Shown: positions 22,501 to 35,260 of the stretch, piece by piece
How positions within the stretch are numbered: position 1 is the first letter of the stretch
Layout of the letters: each line of letters begins with the position of its first letter
Origin: Rhodamnia argentea
Taxonomy: Eukaryota; Streptophyta; Magnoliopsida; Myrtales; Myrtaceae
Reading direction: 5' to 3'
Assembly: GCF_020921035.1 (NCBI RefSeq)
Contig: NC_063150.1
Span: forward strand, 10,168,001 to 10,232,000
Length of the DNA stretch: 64,000 nucleotides
Translations under genes and position numbers: made by a program
The notes under the pieces: generated by a model
What the model was told of the DNA's origin: nothing
Seen by the model: the letters and a program-made list of their open reading frames with translations, nothing else
The model's database searches: none

Positions 22501-25500
22501 TACGAAACAATGAAGCTTGAGAAAGATGTTGAGGAGTCTCGGATTTCTCAAGCAGATTTCCATGCAAAGTTGCTTGTATGTTGATCTTCACATGCATCTG
22601 TGTTTCTGTCGATTCTCCTCCATTACGCGTCTTATTTTGATCAGTCTTGCATTCTGTCCCTCTCTTTTAGGATCTGGCTCCAGGGCTGAAGAATGAAGTA
22701 GTAAAGCAATTGGTAGATCTCAATGTCTCTACTTTTAGCATGACAATGGTTAAGGTGAGACGATACAGTCTTTTTGATCTCTCAATGAGTACATTCTCCA
22801 ACTTTCTTCAACTATGATATACTGATATATTTATTCCATTGAACGAGCTAGAGGAGATATGCATTCGACCGATCTGATATACCTCTTGGGGAGAATTATG
22901 TCCTCAAGATCAATTACCCATTCAAGGTAATTCATCAAGTCAATAACACTTTGGCGTTATTAGAGAAATAAGTCTTTTTCTCCATTAGTTTTTTTAGGCA
23001 TTGGTTGGTTGAGTTCCTCAATTTAACTGTAGTTGTATGTGCCACCCAAGCCGCCATTGCATATTGAGCTTTAGCATTTGCTTGCCATATGTTTCTGTAA
23101 GCAGTCATCATTCTACTGTTTCTGTGCTTAGGACCCACCTTTGTCAGCAGATCTCAAAGGCGAAACTTTTGCCACTTTGCTTGGAACTCACTGCAGGTAC
23201 GAGTTGGAATTGTTTCTTAATCACTTGACTGCAGACACAGTTCCGTTTGGCGGATCACTCCACAGCATTTTTTATAGCGTAATGGATCCGTTCCTGACAA
23301 GAATTTGCCACTTCACTTTGTCGATCAATCTTGTAAACTAGTATTTGTACATCAAACTTTATTTCTACTAATATTAGCACAAATCATTGAAACTTTTAAG
23401 TAGACAACAGAATGCAGTGAACGAGCCAATTAATATTTTCTGCTTTTGATTCGTGGGGTGACAATACAGGTGGTGCAATTTTGCTTTATCCTTTATTCTG
23501 AAATCAGCCTGACATTGCTCCCACTATTTGACACTTTGCAATAGACCCAGCCTGTATCCCACATCCGAAAGAGCTTCTTACATAAAATGGTTGTGCTGAT
23601 GTGAAGCATTGTGATCAACTTAAGAGGCCAATTGTTCAGTGGAACAGTCAGAAGAAATATTTGTTGAATGTAACTAGCTTCTTATCGGGTTTCATTTCTA
23701 ATCAGAACCAGAGGGCATAACATATAAAACACATAAAAGTTCTAATCTCGTCAAATTTCTGAAGTGTCTGAGGAAATGTTGTCAACATAAGAGATGCTTT
23801 AATTACTTTACAAGAGTTGGTTTAAGTTAGTCTCTGACAATTACCTCTTAAACTGTTCATAGTCAATATGTTTTATTTGCAGTGCCCATGGGACTGCATA
23901 AAAATCTGATCTCGTTAATATTCTCACGTTCTGGAGGACATACTCTCTGTTGCAACTGCTTTTTCTCCACAAGAAGTAAATTGATTATTCAAATTTTTCC
24001 TTCAGATTGCTGCTTCGGACTCTGTCCCAGATTCTCTCTTTTGTTGTGTCTCTTGCTGGGATTCTACTAACTTTAATTTATCAATATCCGCTACTGCTTC
24101 AGTGCATATTTATCCATCTGATGAAAAGGAAAAGGAAATTTCTAATGTTTGTGCAGTGCTTTGGAGCTTTTTCTAGTTAAGAGGAAGATAAAAGGACCTT
24201 CATGGTTGTCGGTATCAAATTTTTCCTCTTCTCCAGCTGCTCAGCGGGTGAGGTTAATTTGTATTGTCTTCTTCCATTGAGATACTTTTTTAACCGCTCA
24301 AACTTTCCAATCCTTGGTTGCTTACACAGGTGAGCTGGTGTAGATTTGAGGTTACTATCAACTCTCCCAAAGACATAGCGATGCCATCTTCTTCAAAATA
24401 TATGATAGAGATTCCTCCCATGGTGGTTACAGCAATCAACTTGAAAACAATTATGAATGAGAAGCAGAATGCTCATGAAATTGTCTCAGCATCTATCATC
24501 TGCTGTCAGAAGGCCAAGGTTTTATCTGACCCTTTGCTGGCATCATTTATTCCCGTTATGGTTTTTTACCCTATTTGAGAGTTATTTCTGTCTTGTCACT
24601 GACTGATGTACAGGAGTATATTTTCATCCTTGATGTTCAGCTCACCTACTAACTGACATGGGATAGCTCCATTGACATTCTAAGATTATAAGAATCTTGT
24701 TTGAGGTTTTCCAGTATCTAAATCCGTTAACTACGTGCTTTAAGTTGTGTGATGATGTCATCCTTGGGAAGAACTTAAAACTACATATGAAGTGTCGTGT
24801 GGTAATAATCTAGACATCAGATGGCTAAACGGAAGTTGAATTAGTGTCTTTTATGAGTTTGGATGTGCATATATGGCATGCTTTTTGTAGAAAGATAGTC
24901 TATTGCTAAGTGTCGCAGTTCAAGCTCGAACACAACCTTTAACAAATGAATCTAATTTCAGACTCCAGAGCGACTATAATTTCTAGCTGTCTTGCTCTTG
25001 AGGGTCGCTTGGAACTCCGAGTCTCTGACATCCAGACTTTCATTTGGGCAAGAATCCCATATCCAAACGTGTGGCAGGATTAATCTCCAGTGGTGATGGG
25101 CCCTTTCACTGCTAGTATAGTTGGCCCTTCAATTTACAGTCCAGCAAATTGCAAATGAATTTATAGTTGATGTTCAGATAAGCTACCATTGACCAGCTGT
25201 CTGTTTATACAGATTGATACTCCCATGTTGGCCTCAGAGTGGAAAAGACCTGATATGCTGAGATACTTTACTGTTTTGCGTAAGCTTGACGGTGGCATAT
25301 TTCCAATGGGATTCACCAAGGAGGCTGATGAGAAGAACTCAAAGGCAGGAGCAATAACAATAGGCTTCGAAAGCAGGTCTTTTAAACTCCAATATTGTGT
25401 TTCTTCATCATGATGTTGGGAACTTCAGTGATATTCAGATATTTTTGCTCCTCTTCAATGAACTTCAAAAAAATCCTTGCAGTGAAAGAGCTCTTTTAAA

Positions 25501-27516
25501 CCGTCTGATGACTGAATTACACAAGCTGGATAGTGATGTTCTTGTTGGACATAACATTTCTGGATTTGACCTGGATGTGCTTCTCCATAGAGCCCAGGTT
25601 TGAATTCTGTCTGCAACTTTTGCATGTCTTCAAAAATATTATTTCACATCCTTAATCAATGCACAAAAAGATGAGACATGAAAGTTGTGGCTTATCCACC
25701 ACTTCCAAAATTAGTGTTTAAGGTAAAAAAGAAAGAGGAATTACAGTTACAGGACTGATTATGCCTATTTCTGAACCACGTGATATAAAAGCTAGCTGTA
25801 TGCTGCAGAAAACCGCAACACTGCAAGACATGAAGAGGACAGATGTAATTGGATAAGGCACATCTAATTTCTTAATCGAAATGTATCAATAGGACCTGAT
25901 ATTGGAGCTACATAACTCGAGTGTCTGATCAGGAAAACATGCCTCTTAAAGTGGTTCTGGAATTTCCACAGTTGCATTTACGTACCATTGATACGATTTG
26001 TATATTCATTGAGGCGAACTGTTTTTGTGACATCCGTTTATATCATCATGCAGGCATGCAGAGTTCCCAGCATCATGTGGTCCAAAATTGGTCGTCTGAA
26101 GCGCTCTGTGATGCCTAAGCTTACAAAAGGAAGCACTTTATTTGGATCCGGAGCAAGTCCTGGGATCATGTCATGTATTGCTGGCCGGCTTCTATGCGAC
26201 ACATATTTGTGTTCTCGGGACTTACTGAAAGAGGTAGACCTCCTGATTTTCAATGCGTGCAAGGATTGAATTGCTTTATGCTGATAAATATTGGGTCTTA
26301 TGCTAACTTATTCCTCTCAGATCAGTTATTCCTTGACACAACTTGCAAAGACTCAGCTCAATAAAGATCGTAAGGAGATTGCACCTAATGATGTCCCAAG
26401 AATGTTCCAAACTTCAGAGTCTCTCATGCAACTCGTAGGTTCTGATCGTTTGCTTGAATTATTTGATCGGCGCTTAATATAGTACTCATCTTAACTTGAA
26501 TTTAAAGAATATGCCCTCAAATAGGGGGAAACTGATATCCTCTGTGATACTGCCTTCTATAATTAATTGGATTGTGTATCTGCAGCTGGGAATATGGAAG
26601 GTTTTCTACAACGGTTCGGAATCCTGTGTTAGCTGTTTATGATTAATTTGACTGGTTATAGCTATTTATTTGGTGTTGTCATCTTGGGTGTCTGATGGGG
26701 GTCAGGGAACTTACATGTTAATGCAAACTGTTTTGTATTGTTTATTATATTATGATACAACGTGAATGAACTTTACAAGGTATAGTTCTATATTAGCATG
26801 AGAGGAAGAGAGGCTTTTCAGTAGCATTAGAAGTAAGAAGACCTTTTACAGTAGCAGAAACATGCTATAGGGTAGAGCTTCTTTCCTAACGGCATTTTCA
26901 AATAGCTTCATGGTGATTCTTCCATTTTATCATGCTCCAGGTTGAGTATGGTGAGACGGATGCATGGTTGTCGTTGGAGCTCATGTTTCATTTGAGCATT
27001 CTTCCTCTCACACGTCAACTAACCAATATAAGTGGAAACCTCTGGGGGAAGACTCTGCAAGTGAGTAGCAAACTTTTCTAGTTTCCACTGTGTTCTGGCT
27101 TTTCATCGGGTTCCAGTGGAGATGGAACATAAATATCATTCCTTCTATTTTTCATTTTCCCCCTCAGGGTGCCAGGGCTCAGAGAGTAGAATATCTACTG
27201 TTGCATGCATTCCATGCGAAAAAATATATTGTTCCCGACAAAAATTCATTTCGCTCAAAGGAAACAAAATTGGCGAAACGGAGAAGCAATCATGGTGTTG
27301 AAGACCAAAATGTGGATGGAGTGGATACTGAAGAACCTCAGAATGATGAGCACGTGAAGGGGAAAAAAGGTCCTGGATACTCTGGTGGGCTAGTCCTGGA
27401 GCCCAAAAAAGGTTTTTATGACAAATACATATTGCTTCTGGACTTCAATAGTCTTTACCCTTCTATCATTCAGGTTAATGACACTACTAACTCCTTCAAA
27501 GCTCTCTCCCTCCCTC

Positions 27517-27559
<43 letters not shown>

Positions 27560-30500
27560 GGTCATCTGGGTTTCAGTCTTTTCTCCAACGATGTGAAGCT
27601 GTAAAAGTTTAGATACCCCATGATTGTCCTACTCCAGGAATATTCACTTCTGCTATATTACAGGAGTATAACATCTGTTTTACCACAGTAGAAAAACAAA
27701 CTGACGGATCTATCCCCCGTTTGCCATCCAGTAAAATAGCAGGAGTTTTACCCGAGGTATGCTTATATTTGAGGTAGATGATGTTCAATTATTGTCTTGA
27801 GATGACTGAATGAATGAATATCTCTTCTGATGTTAGTTAAATGAAGTTTGGTTTCCTCTTGGCTTTCTTCTGCTACCTTGTCTTGGTAGGGATCCCCCAT
27901 TAGAAGAACAAATACTGCTGAAGATGTATGCAATTAGTACTTGTTTGTTCATCGCTCTTCTTTACATAATTGTCTAGATAACTTAACAAATTCATGACAT
28001 TGAAGGACTACAGTCAATATAACCTACTAATTTTCCATAGACTGACGACTTCTTGCTTATGCTTTGTGATATTTTGTGTGGAAGCAAAGCCTCTTGTCTT
28101 TAGGGCAAAAACAGGAGTTGGAGTGAAGCTAGTAATTAAGGGGAAAATATTGCAGCTATACCGCAGAAGAACGAAAGACAAACCATCAAATTCCAATTTT
28201 CTGCATAACTACTTCTTGATTGTCCTATGATGTCCATTTTTGTTTATAGAATTTTAATGAACTGAACAGGACATCATCTTTTGTTTACGAAGCACAGGAA
28301 ATGACCTTTTATCATTTAATTCCAAGCCTTTCTTCTCACTCTAATTTTGGCTCTGGTCTCCTGTCTTTTATTTAGAAAAATCTGATCTGTTTAGTGGTTG
28401 TGATTTCTGTCTTTCTAAGTTGCTGCACAGGACATGTGACTAAGATTGTCTCAAAGGAGGAGTCGTAGATATGTGTCCAAATACCTGTGAACTGAACTTC
28501 CAAATCCAAGCTAAAGATGGATGTTGATTTGTTGCAATCCCACTCTATGCAACTCACATTGAATGATGATACTTTAATTTGCATTATTCAGTTTCTTCAT
28601 AATTTTGAAAACTAGTGTTGATGTATATCTCATCTTGATAGATGATTGACTCATTATCAGTGGTGTATTCTTCATGTTTGTTTGTTTTCTTTTCTTTATT
28701 TCCAAATTTTCAATTGGAATAGAATTTTCTATTGGAAGTCTTGTGAGATCTTTGCTTCTTACCTGTGAAAAAGCAAGACAATATTTCTAGCTGTTTGAAA
28801 CTCCATTGTAGTTGCTTAAAAACTTGGTTGAAAGGAGGAAGTTGGTAAAGCAATGGATGAAAAAAGCAACTGGTCTCAAGGTCCAGCAGTTTGACATTCA
28901 ACAGCAAGCACTTAAGTTAACAGCCAACAGGTATTGCATTATTTTTTCCCTTCTCTCTTGCTTTCAGGATTAACGCTGCTTCATCAACTTGTGCCATTTT
29001 TCTCTGTCCTCATGTAATAATCCTATTAAATGCAGCATGTATGGATGTCTTGGATTTTCTAATTCGAGATTTTATGCAAAGCCTCTTGCAGAACTTATAA
29101 CGCTACAGGTAAGGATAGCTTTTGTTTCACATTATGGAATTAAACACGATTAAATCAACTGGAGAACTCTTAGTTAATCTAATGAATAATTCTAAAGCTA
29201 AAAATGAGCTTATCTCAGGGAAGGGAGATTCTACAAAGTACCGTTGATCTTGTCCAGAATAATCTGAACTTAGAGGTTATCTCCAGTGACTGACTATCAA
29301 GACCAGTGTTGACTTACTTGACTGCTGCAAATATTCATTAAAAGGAACTGTTGGCCTTATATTGTGGCAGGTAATTTATGGTGATACAGATTCAATAATG
29401 ATATACAGTGGACTCGATGATATCAGCAAAGCAAAAGCAACTGCAGGGAAAGTCATACAAGAGGTGAGGTCATGAACCACCGTTACATGTCCTAGGATCT
29501 GGTATTAGTAAAAATGAATCATTATTGCCGGCAAACATATAGTCAAGAGTCTTTTGATGTGCTTTTCGAGGGCTAAATCCAAAGAAAATCTGGTTTTGCA
29601 CTGAAATGCCATTGCATACTGGATTGGGATGATTGATGTGTGAGATGAGGCCCACTGTCCCACCCCACACCCATCCAGACACACACAAAGGGTGGTCGTG
29701 GGGAAAACTGGGTGTTCCAATCATATTTTTGGACGATTTGAAGCACATCTCTTGTCCGAAAGTTCTGAGTAGGATGTGGATCTTTTCTGTCAGTTGTTCA
29801 CTATAAAATGTATTGAGTTATTGTTTTTGATGTTCATTCAGGTTAACAAAAAGTATAGGTGCTTGGAAATAGACCTTGATGGTTTGTACAAGAGAATGTT
29901 GCTTCTCAAGAAAAAGAAATATGCAGCCGTCAAAGTGCAATTCAAAGATGGAACTCCATATGAGGTATCAAGTAAAAACTGGCTTTTAATCTTTGAATAT
30001 TGAAAATGGAATGTGTGCGTGAGACTTTGCCTGGTGTAGGTCATTGAACGGAAGGGGCTTGATATGGTTCGCAGAGACTGGAGCTTATTATCAAAGGAAA
30101 TAGGAGATTTCTGCTTGAGTCAAATCCTGTCAGGAGGGTACGCCAAAAGCTCATGCTTTATCTTCATAGATATCATTCTCTAGACTTTTAGTTATTAACC
30201 CCTGGTGGCTCATTTTGGTGCAATTTGTCCTAATCACAGGTCATGTGAAGACGTTATCGAATCCATACATAACTCCCTCATCAAGGCAAGTCAACTATTG
30301 GCTCTTAACTTTGCCAATTTTAGTTCTGGTGCTGAAGGTGGAGTAGAAAGTGAAGTTGATATCTGGTGTTCAATCTTCACTAATTAATCCTTCCATGTGC
30401 ATATGACCAGAGTCATCTCACGAAGTAGAATTTCTTTCCCAAAATGCTGCAAAATCTGTTTTAACGGTGGTCTATCTCATTAACAAAAACATTTTGAATT

Positions 30501-33500
30501 CTAGCATGTAAAATCCATTGTTAGGTCATGCATGTATAGCAGTTGATTTACAGTCTACAGTATATGTTTGAGTTGTCAAGTGCTCTTGTCATAATGAGCT
30601 TCAAAGGCTATAGGCATTGACACAAGACAAAGTAGTTAAACTTTAACAAGTAATGGGGGGGAACAACTTTAACAAATAATAGTAGTTAACATGAAAATTT
30701 GCTGAGAGACATCATTATTTGTACTTTTGTGTCACCACTTCAATCTGTGTGTGAAGTTTGATTTTTGAGCTTATGTTTCAGTAATATACTTCTTTGCACT
30801 GTTGAGTGTTAATTTTTGTGTCTGCGTATTCAACAGGTGCAGGAGGATATGAGAGGTGGACAAGTAGCACTTGAGAAGTATGTCATTACAAAGACACTGA
30901 CTAAACCTCCTGAAGCCTACCCAGATGCCAAGAACCAACCACATGTTCAGGTAAATTCGGCAACCGGTCATAGATCAGCGACTTTCTTGTCTTATTGGAT
31001 AGGGTTATTCTTATATATATCTATAAATTTAAATGGACTGGTATTTCTTAGGTCGCGTTGAGACTGAAGCAAAGTGGGTATTCTACTGGCTGCTCTGGGG
31101 GGGATACTATCCCTTACATAATTTGCCTGGAGCAGGTACGTATGGGGGCATTTACAGCTTTGGCAGAAATCATATGATGCTTTAATTGTTATGATTAGGA
31201 TGTTCAGCTAAATCTCCTCTGTACAGGGCGTCGAATCAAATAGCTCAACAGGGATAGCTCAGCGTGCTAGACATCCCGATGAACTGAAAAAGGATGACGG
31301 CAAATGGATGATTGACATTGATTACTACTTGTCGCAGCAGGTTTCATTTTCTACCAGAAACTCTGCGTTTTTGTGTTCTGAACGAGGAGAACTTTGAATT
31401 AATTCATTTCTTCTCCTTTGGTTTTTACGTAGATACATCCGGTTGTGTCCCGTCTATGTGCTCCAATTCAGGGTACGAGCCCTGAGCGTTTAGCCGATTG
31501 TCTAGGTCTGGACTCCTCTAAGGTACAAAAAACCCTCCTTTGCAAGCATCAATTAGCAAAATCCATTCCTATTTTATTCCTGACCAAAACTATGTTTCCA
31601 GTTCCAAAGCAAATTTAGTGAAACCACAACCAATGATACCGGTGGTTCCATCTTGTCAGCCATAGATGATAAAGAAAGGTGACTTTCTTTGGTTCCTTCA
31701 TCTTCTTTCCATAATGTGCAGCATCAGAAAAATAACTTAGCAATAATGCTCGAATAAGTCTAGAAAATTAGTTTCTGTTGACAAATGAAGCATTGGGTAA
31801 GAGATGCAGAAGTAGTGTTTGTTTTTGCCAATTATATGCATCCCTTTTCTGTTTCTCCCACCCAACGTCTATTAGAAATTATCCCCATTATTTTTCATTG
31901 CAGCTGTTTCTTATCCTGTAGCTTAACTTTGTGCATTCTTGTCTCATAAATTGTGTAATTTTCATGACAGATATCGGGACTGTAAGCCTTTGATCTTGTC
32001 ATGCCCCAGCTGCTCTAGTACCTTTGATTGCCCAGTCATCTTTACTTCCATTTGTACATCCGTTAATGAACGTTCAACTACCGAACAAGTGGAGCAGTCT
32101 TTTATTAATTTTTGGCGCACATTGAGTTGTGCTAAATGTCCGGCAGGAGAAGAAGCCGGTAGATTGACTTCTGCGATGATAGCTAATCAGGTACTTTTCC
32201 TTTGTCACAAAGCCGCTACCATAAAAAAGAGATTTTCTAAACATGTATAAGGCCTCTCAGAAACCCTTTCCCTTTTTCGTTTTAAAGAGAAGATGGCCAT
32301 GAATACTTCTGCTCAATTTGGTCATCGATCTCTGGGACGATCTTCTGAAGTAGAAGGGATAAGCAAAAATAATCAGTTTTTACCATAAGCATACACATCT
32401 TTACTTGTTAAATGCAAGTTCTACTGTCGGTCTAAGGATAGACAAAACGATTCTTCTTTATCATCCTGGATCACATGATTATGCAAGTGGTCTCTTACCG
32501 TCCATCCAGAGGATTTGAAGTCTATTTGCATATCCATTTTTTTCTAACGCAGTATCAACTTCAAATCTATTTGGCTGTTGGTTATGCAACATAAAGGGGC
32601 ATTCTAATTGCTAGAGAAGCCCAGGATAAGAGGTTTAATTCATCCACTTTGGTAGAAGTTGACATGCAATGGCCATATATCATCTAGTGTTGGAACTGAG
32701 AATTTACTCGTAATAAAAGAATGGTGGAGGCAAAATACTGCCCGTGCCATGTTATTAGCAGTGCTTCTCTGGTTGTACTTATTTCCCTCTAGCATTGGAC
32801 ATTTTATGTGCCTTGTCACGCAGGTTGTAGATCCATGTTGCTCATGGTAGGAGTTATATACATGGGCCATCTCTAACAGAAGTATGCTTTTGCCAGGTTA
32901 AAAGACAAGCTGATGGTTTCATTTCCCTGTATTACAAGGGCTTGATGATGGTAATATGTTACAACAATTAGTTGAAAAAAATGGATTAGTACAATATCAG
33001 CTAACTTTTCTATTAACATTTTTGGGTGGCTTATAATTCCAGTGTGATGATGAAACTTGCAAGCACTCGACACGCAGTCTGAGCTTACGAGTAATAGGTG
33101 ACAGCGAGAGAGGAACTGTTTGTCCAGAATATCCTCGCTGCAATGGGCGTCTGATAAGAAAGGTTTATTTATAACTTCTCACTTCGTTTAATTAAATACC
33201 GCAACACAAGCTCAACCTCCTAATATTCATGTGGGCATTTGCCAGTATTCGGAAGCAGACTTATACAGGCAGCTTGCGTACTTCTGCCATGTATTGGATA
33301 CAGTATACTGCATTGAGAAGGTCGGTGATCTCTCTCTCTCTCTCTCTCTCTCTCCAACTTTGCGTCGAATATGCTATGACCCTGATCTGACAAAAGCTAT
33401 ATCCCCTTGTGACATTGTTCAGGTCGACTCTCGCATAAAAGCCCAAGTAGAGAAGGAGCTGATCAGAGTTAGGCCTTTGGTCGATTTGGCAGCATCAACC

Positions 33501-33566
33501 ATTCAAAGGATTCGAGACCGGTGTGCCTATGGTTGGGTGCAAATGAACGACCTATTCATTGTATAA
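19554..33566 (+). CDS. ICU2: DNA polymerase alpha catalytic subunit
   Basis: B-family polymerase that extends the primase primer at origins and Okazaki fragments, in the nucleus. Thirty-two exons: 19554-19875, 19978-20792, 22405-22575, 22671-22754, 22852-22926, 23132-23196, 24157-24247, 24330-24518, 25213-25376, 25483-25597, 26054-26233, 26321-26434, 26941-27060, 27168-27473, 27664-27756, 28812-28930, 29036-29108, 29219-29275, 29371-29463, 29842-29964, 30040-30137, 30240-30285, 30837-30950, 31052-31135, 31227-31340, 31433-31522, 31602-31678, 31971-32190, 32897-32950, 33043-33162, 33246-33320, 33423-33566. They give 1534 residues, about the family length. Seen: a charged N-terminus with [34 protein letters not shown] of the non-proofreading exonuclease fold; [10 protein letters not shown] (927-936), with a metal-binding Asp; [19 protein letters not shown] (1054-1059), with the catalytic Asps; KKKKYAAVK; and two C-terminal Cys clusters (CPSC near 1342) for zinc or Fe-S and subunit binding. 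One GC-AG intron follows 30285. The Arabidopsis orthologue is INCURVATA2. Model open throughout. Confidence 0.97.
27520..27557. repeat. (CT)n microsatellite in POLA intron
   Basis: About 38 bases of CT repeat in the intron between the exon carrying [10 protein letters not shown] and the next exon. As a polypyrimidine run it is far upstream of the real acceptor at 27663. Confidence 0.95.
33331..33354. repeat. (CT)n microsatellite in last POLA intron
   Basis: About 24 bases of CT repeat inside the last intron (33321-33422). In the polymerase frame it would encode alternating Ser-Leu if the intron were retained. Confidence 0.95.
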
Positions 33567-34470
33567 TCTCCTGTACATAGCGAAATTTTTGAATCACAAC
33601 GCAAGCAATTTGTCAATACAGATGCCCGGGATGTCCATTGCCTAATTTGCCTTCCCTATGTATCCATTCATTTGTAACCTTCCACCAAGCTTGCTTTCAT
33701 TTTGGTTGAACTGTCTAATTCAGTACAGCCTTTCCTGGGACCTTCTTTAATCCTTTAGGCAAATGGATTGGATAACGTCATGATTATGGATGATAGACGT
33801 TCACTTGTTTGTCGCATTCGTAATACGAGTTTTGATTCTTGGCGGGCCAACACATACTGTATAGTATGCTCGGTTTGGCAACGTTCTCATGTTGTTGCAT
33901 TTTGATGCGTCAACTTGTCACAACACTATCCACTTTTCGGTGAGCATTTCTCACACTTTTCTGCCGTCTGGGTTAGTTGATCAACGACCATTTTCCAATG
34001 TATTACTCAATTGGTCTTCAAGGCCGAATTTATTGGTCTACAACTATAGTATGACAATCATAGGTTCTATGACCAGTCCATTGAGAAGTCATTCAATAAC
34101 TTTTCATTGATTTATGGCAAAATTATATTAACTACTATGTACTACGATTTTAAAATCTGAGGTCAAATCTGTCGTTTTATGGAAAAAAAATGAATTGTGA
34201 TGCGACAAGATGAGATGCAGTGCGATAATTTCTATGATTTTTTCATGAAAAAGATTACAAATTTTGCCGACTTGTGGTAAAACGAATGCGATTATTGGCA
34301 TGTGTGTTAGTGATCGAACACAAATTTTGCCGATTTTTTCAATAAACAAAATTTTATGGATAATAAAGATATATATATATATATATAAATATTGCGAAAT
34401 AAAAGCAGCTTGAAGAGGAGGTGGTGTTCCGTGTTGTATTCCCTCGTGTCAAAAGCGGCGGCGTCTTCGT
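33567..34470. other. 3' flank of POLA and intergenic AT-rich stretch
   Basis: The first 200 bases or so are the probable 3' UTR of the polymerase gene. The rest holds short frames without motifs and a small AT repeat at 34371-34387. No gene or clear inverted-repeat element was found. Confidence 0.45.
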
Positions 34471-34476
34471 GAGCTG

Positions 34477-34485
34477 ACACGTGGG
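34477..34485. promoter_or_regulatory. G-box / ABRE-like site
   Basis: ACACGTGGG contains the palindromic CACGTG core (34478-34483) with the ACGTGG context bound by bZIP and bHLH factors. It lies about 355 bases upstream of the F-box gene ATG. Function is inferred from motif and position only. Confidence 0.4.
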
Positions 34486-34837
34486 CTGTAAATCAATCTG
34501 GGACTGTAACGTAGGACGCAACCGGTTGAATCCGAGAGTGGAAAACGGACAAAGAAAAAGAGATTCTGGACCAAGAAAAAAATTATAAAAGAAAAGAGAA
34601 ATACCGGGTTTCGAAGCGTGAAAATTCCGTTGTAAGGGTTAAAACATAAATAAAATAAAACTAAATCATTAAAATAAATAAATAAATAAATAGTAAAATG
34701 AAGATTCCCGTGGCCTCGTCTCGTGTAGTAACCATGACAGAAACATGACCACATCTCCCTCCCCTCCCATTGAATAAGAACGAAAGCGACGACACTTCCC
34801 TCTCGACCAAGCTTCGACTCTCTCTCTCTCATTCGCC

Positions 34838-35229
34838 ATGGGGATGAGGGACGAGGAGGAAGAAGAAGTGGAAGCAGAGATTGATCGCTTGCCGATCGAC
34901 GTGCTCGCTCAGGTTTTTGTCATGATCCCGTCGCTCACCGATTTGGCGCAGTACGTGCTCGACACGGCATTCAATTTTTCCTTCCCAGCAAAGTTGTTCT
35001 CTCTGCGGTTTCGTGCGGGTGTTGTTGTTGTTGATTCTGAGTCGCGGGTTGTGAACAAAAACGAAAATTTTTCGCAGGGCGAGCGGCGTGTGCAGGAAAT
35101 GGAAGCGAGGAGTGAAGCTTTCGCTTGGGCGGAGAGAGAGGTTGAGCTTCGCCGGCTTGAAGATGGACGACGATTCCACCGCCCGCATCGTTCGCCGCGC
35201 CTACGACCTCAGGGAACTCGACATGTACG

Positions 35230-35260
<31 letters not shown>

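Noticed and set aside
33231..33566. Continuous 111-codon frame at the 3' end of the polymerase gene, read as one exon
   Set aside because: The family protein is contiguous only if 33321-33422 is removed. The Ser-Leu insert is best explained as a stop-free intron and is reported as a finding instead.
34829..35188. 119-codon minus-strand frame
   Set aside because: Antisense of the first exon and intron of the F-box gene.
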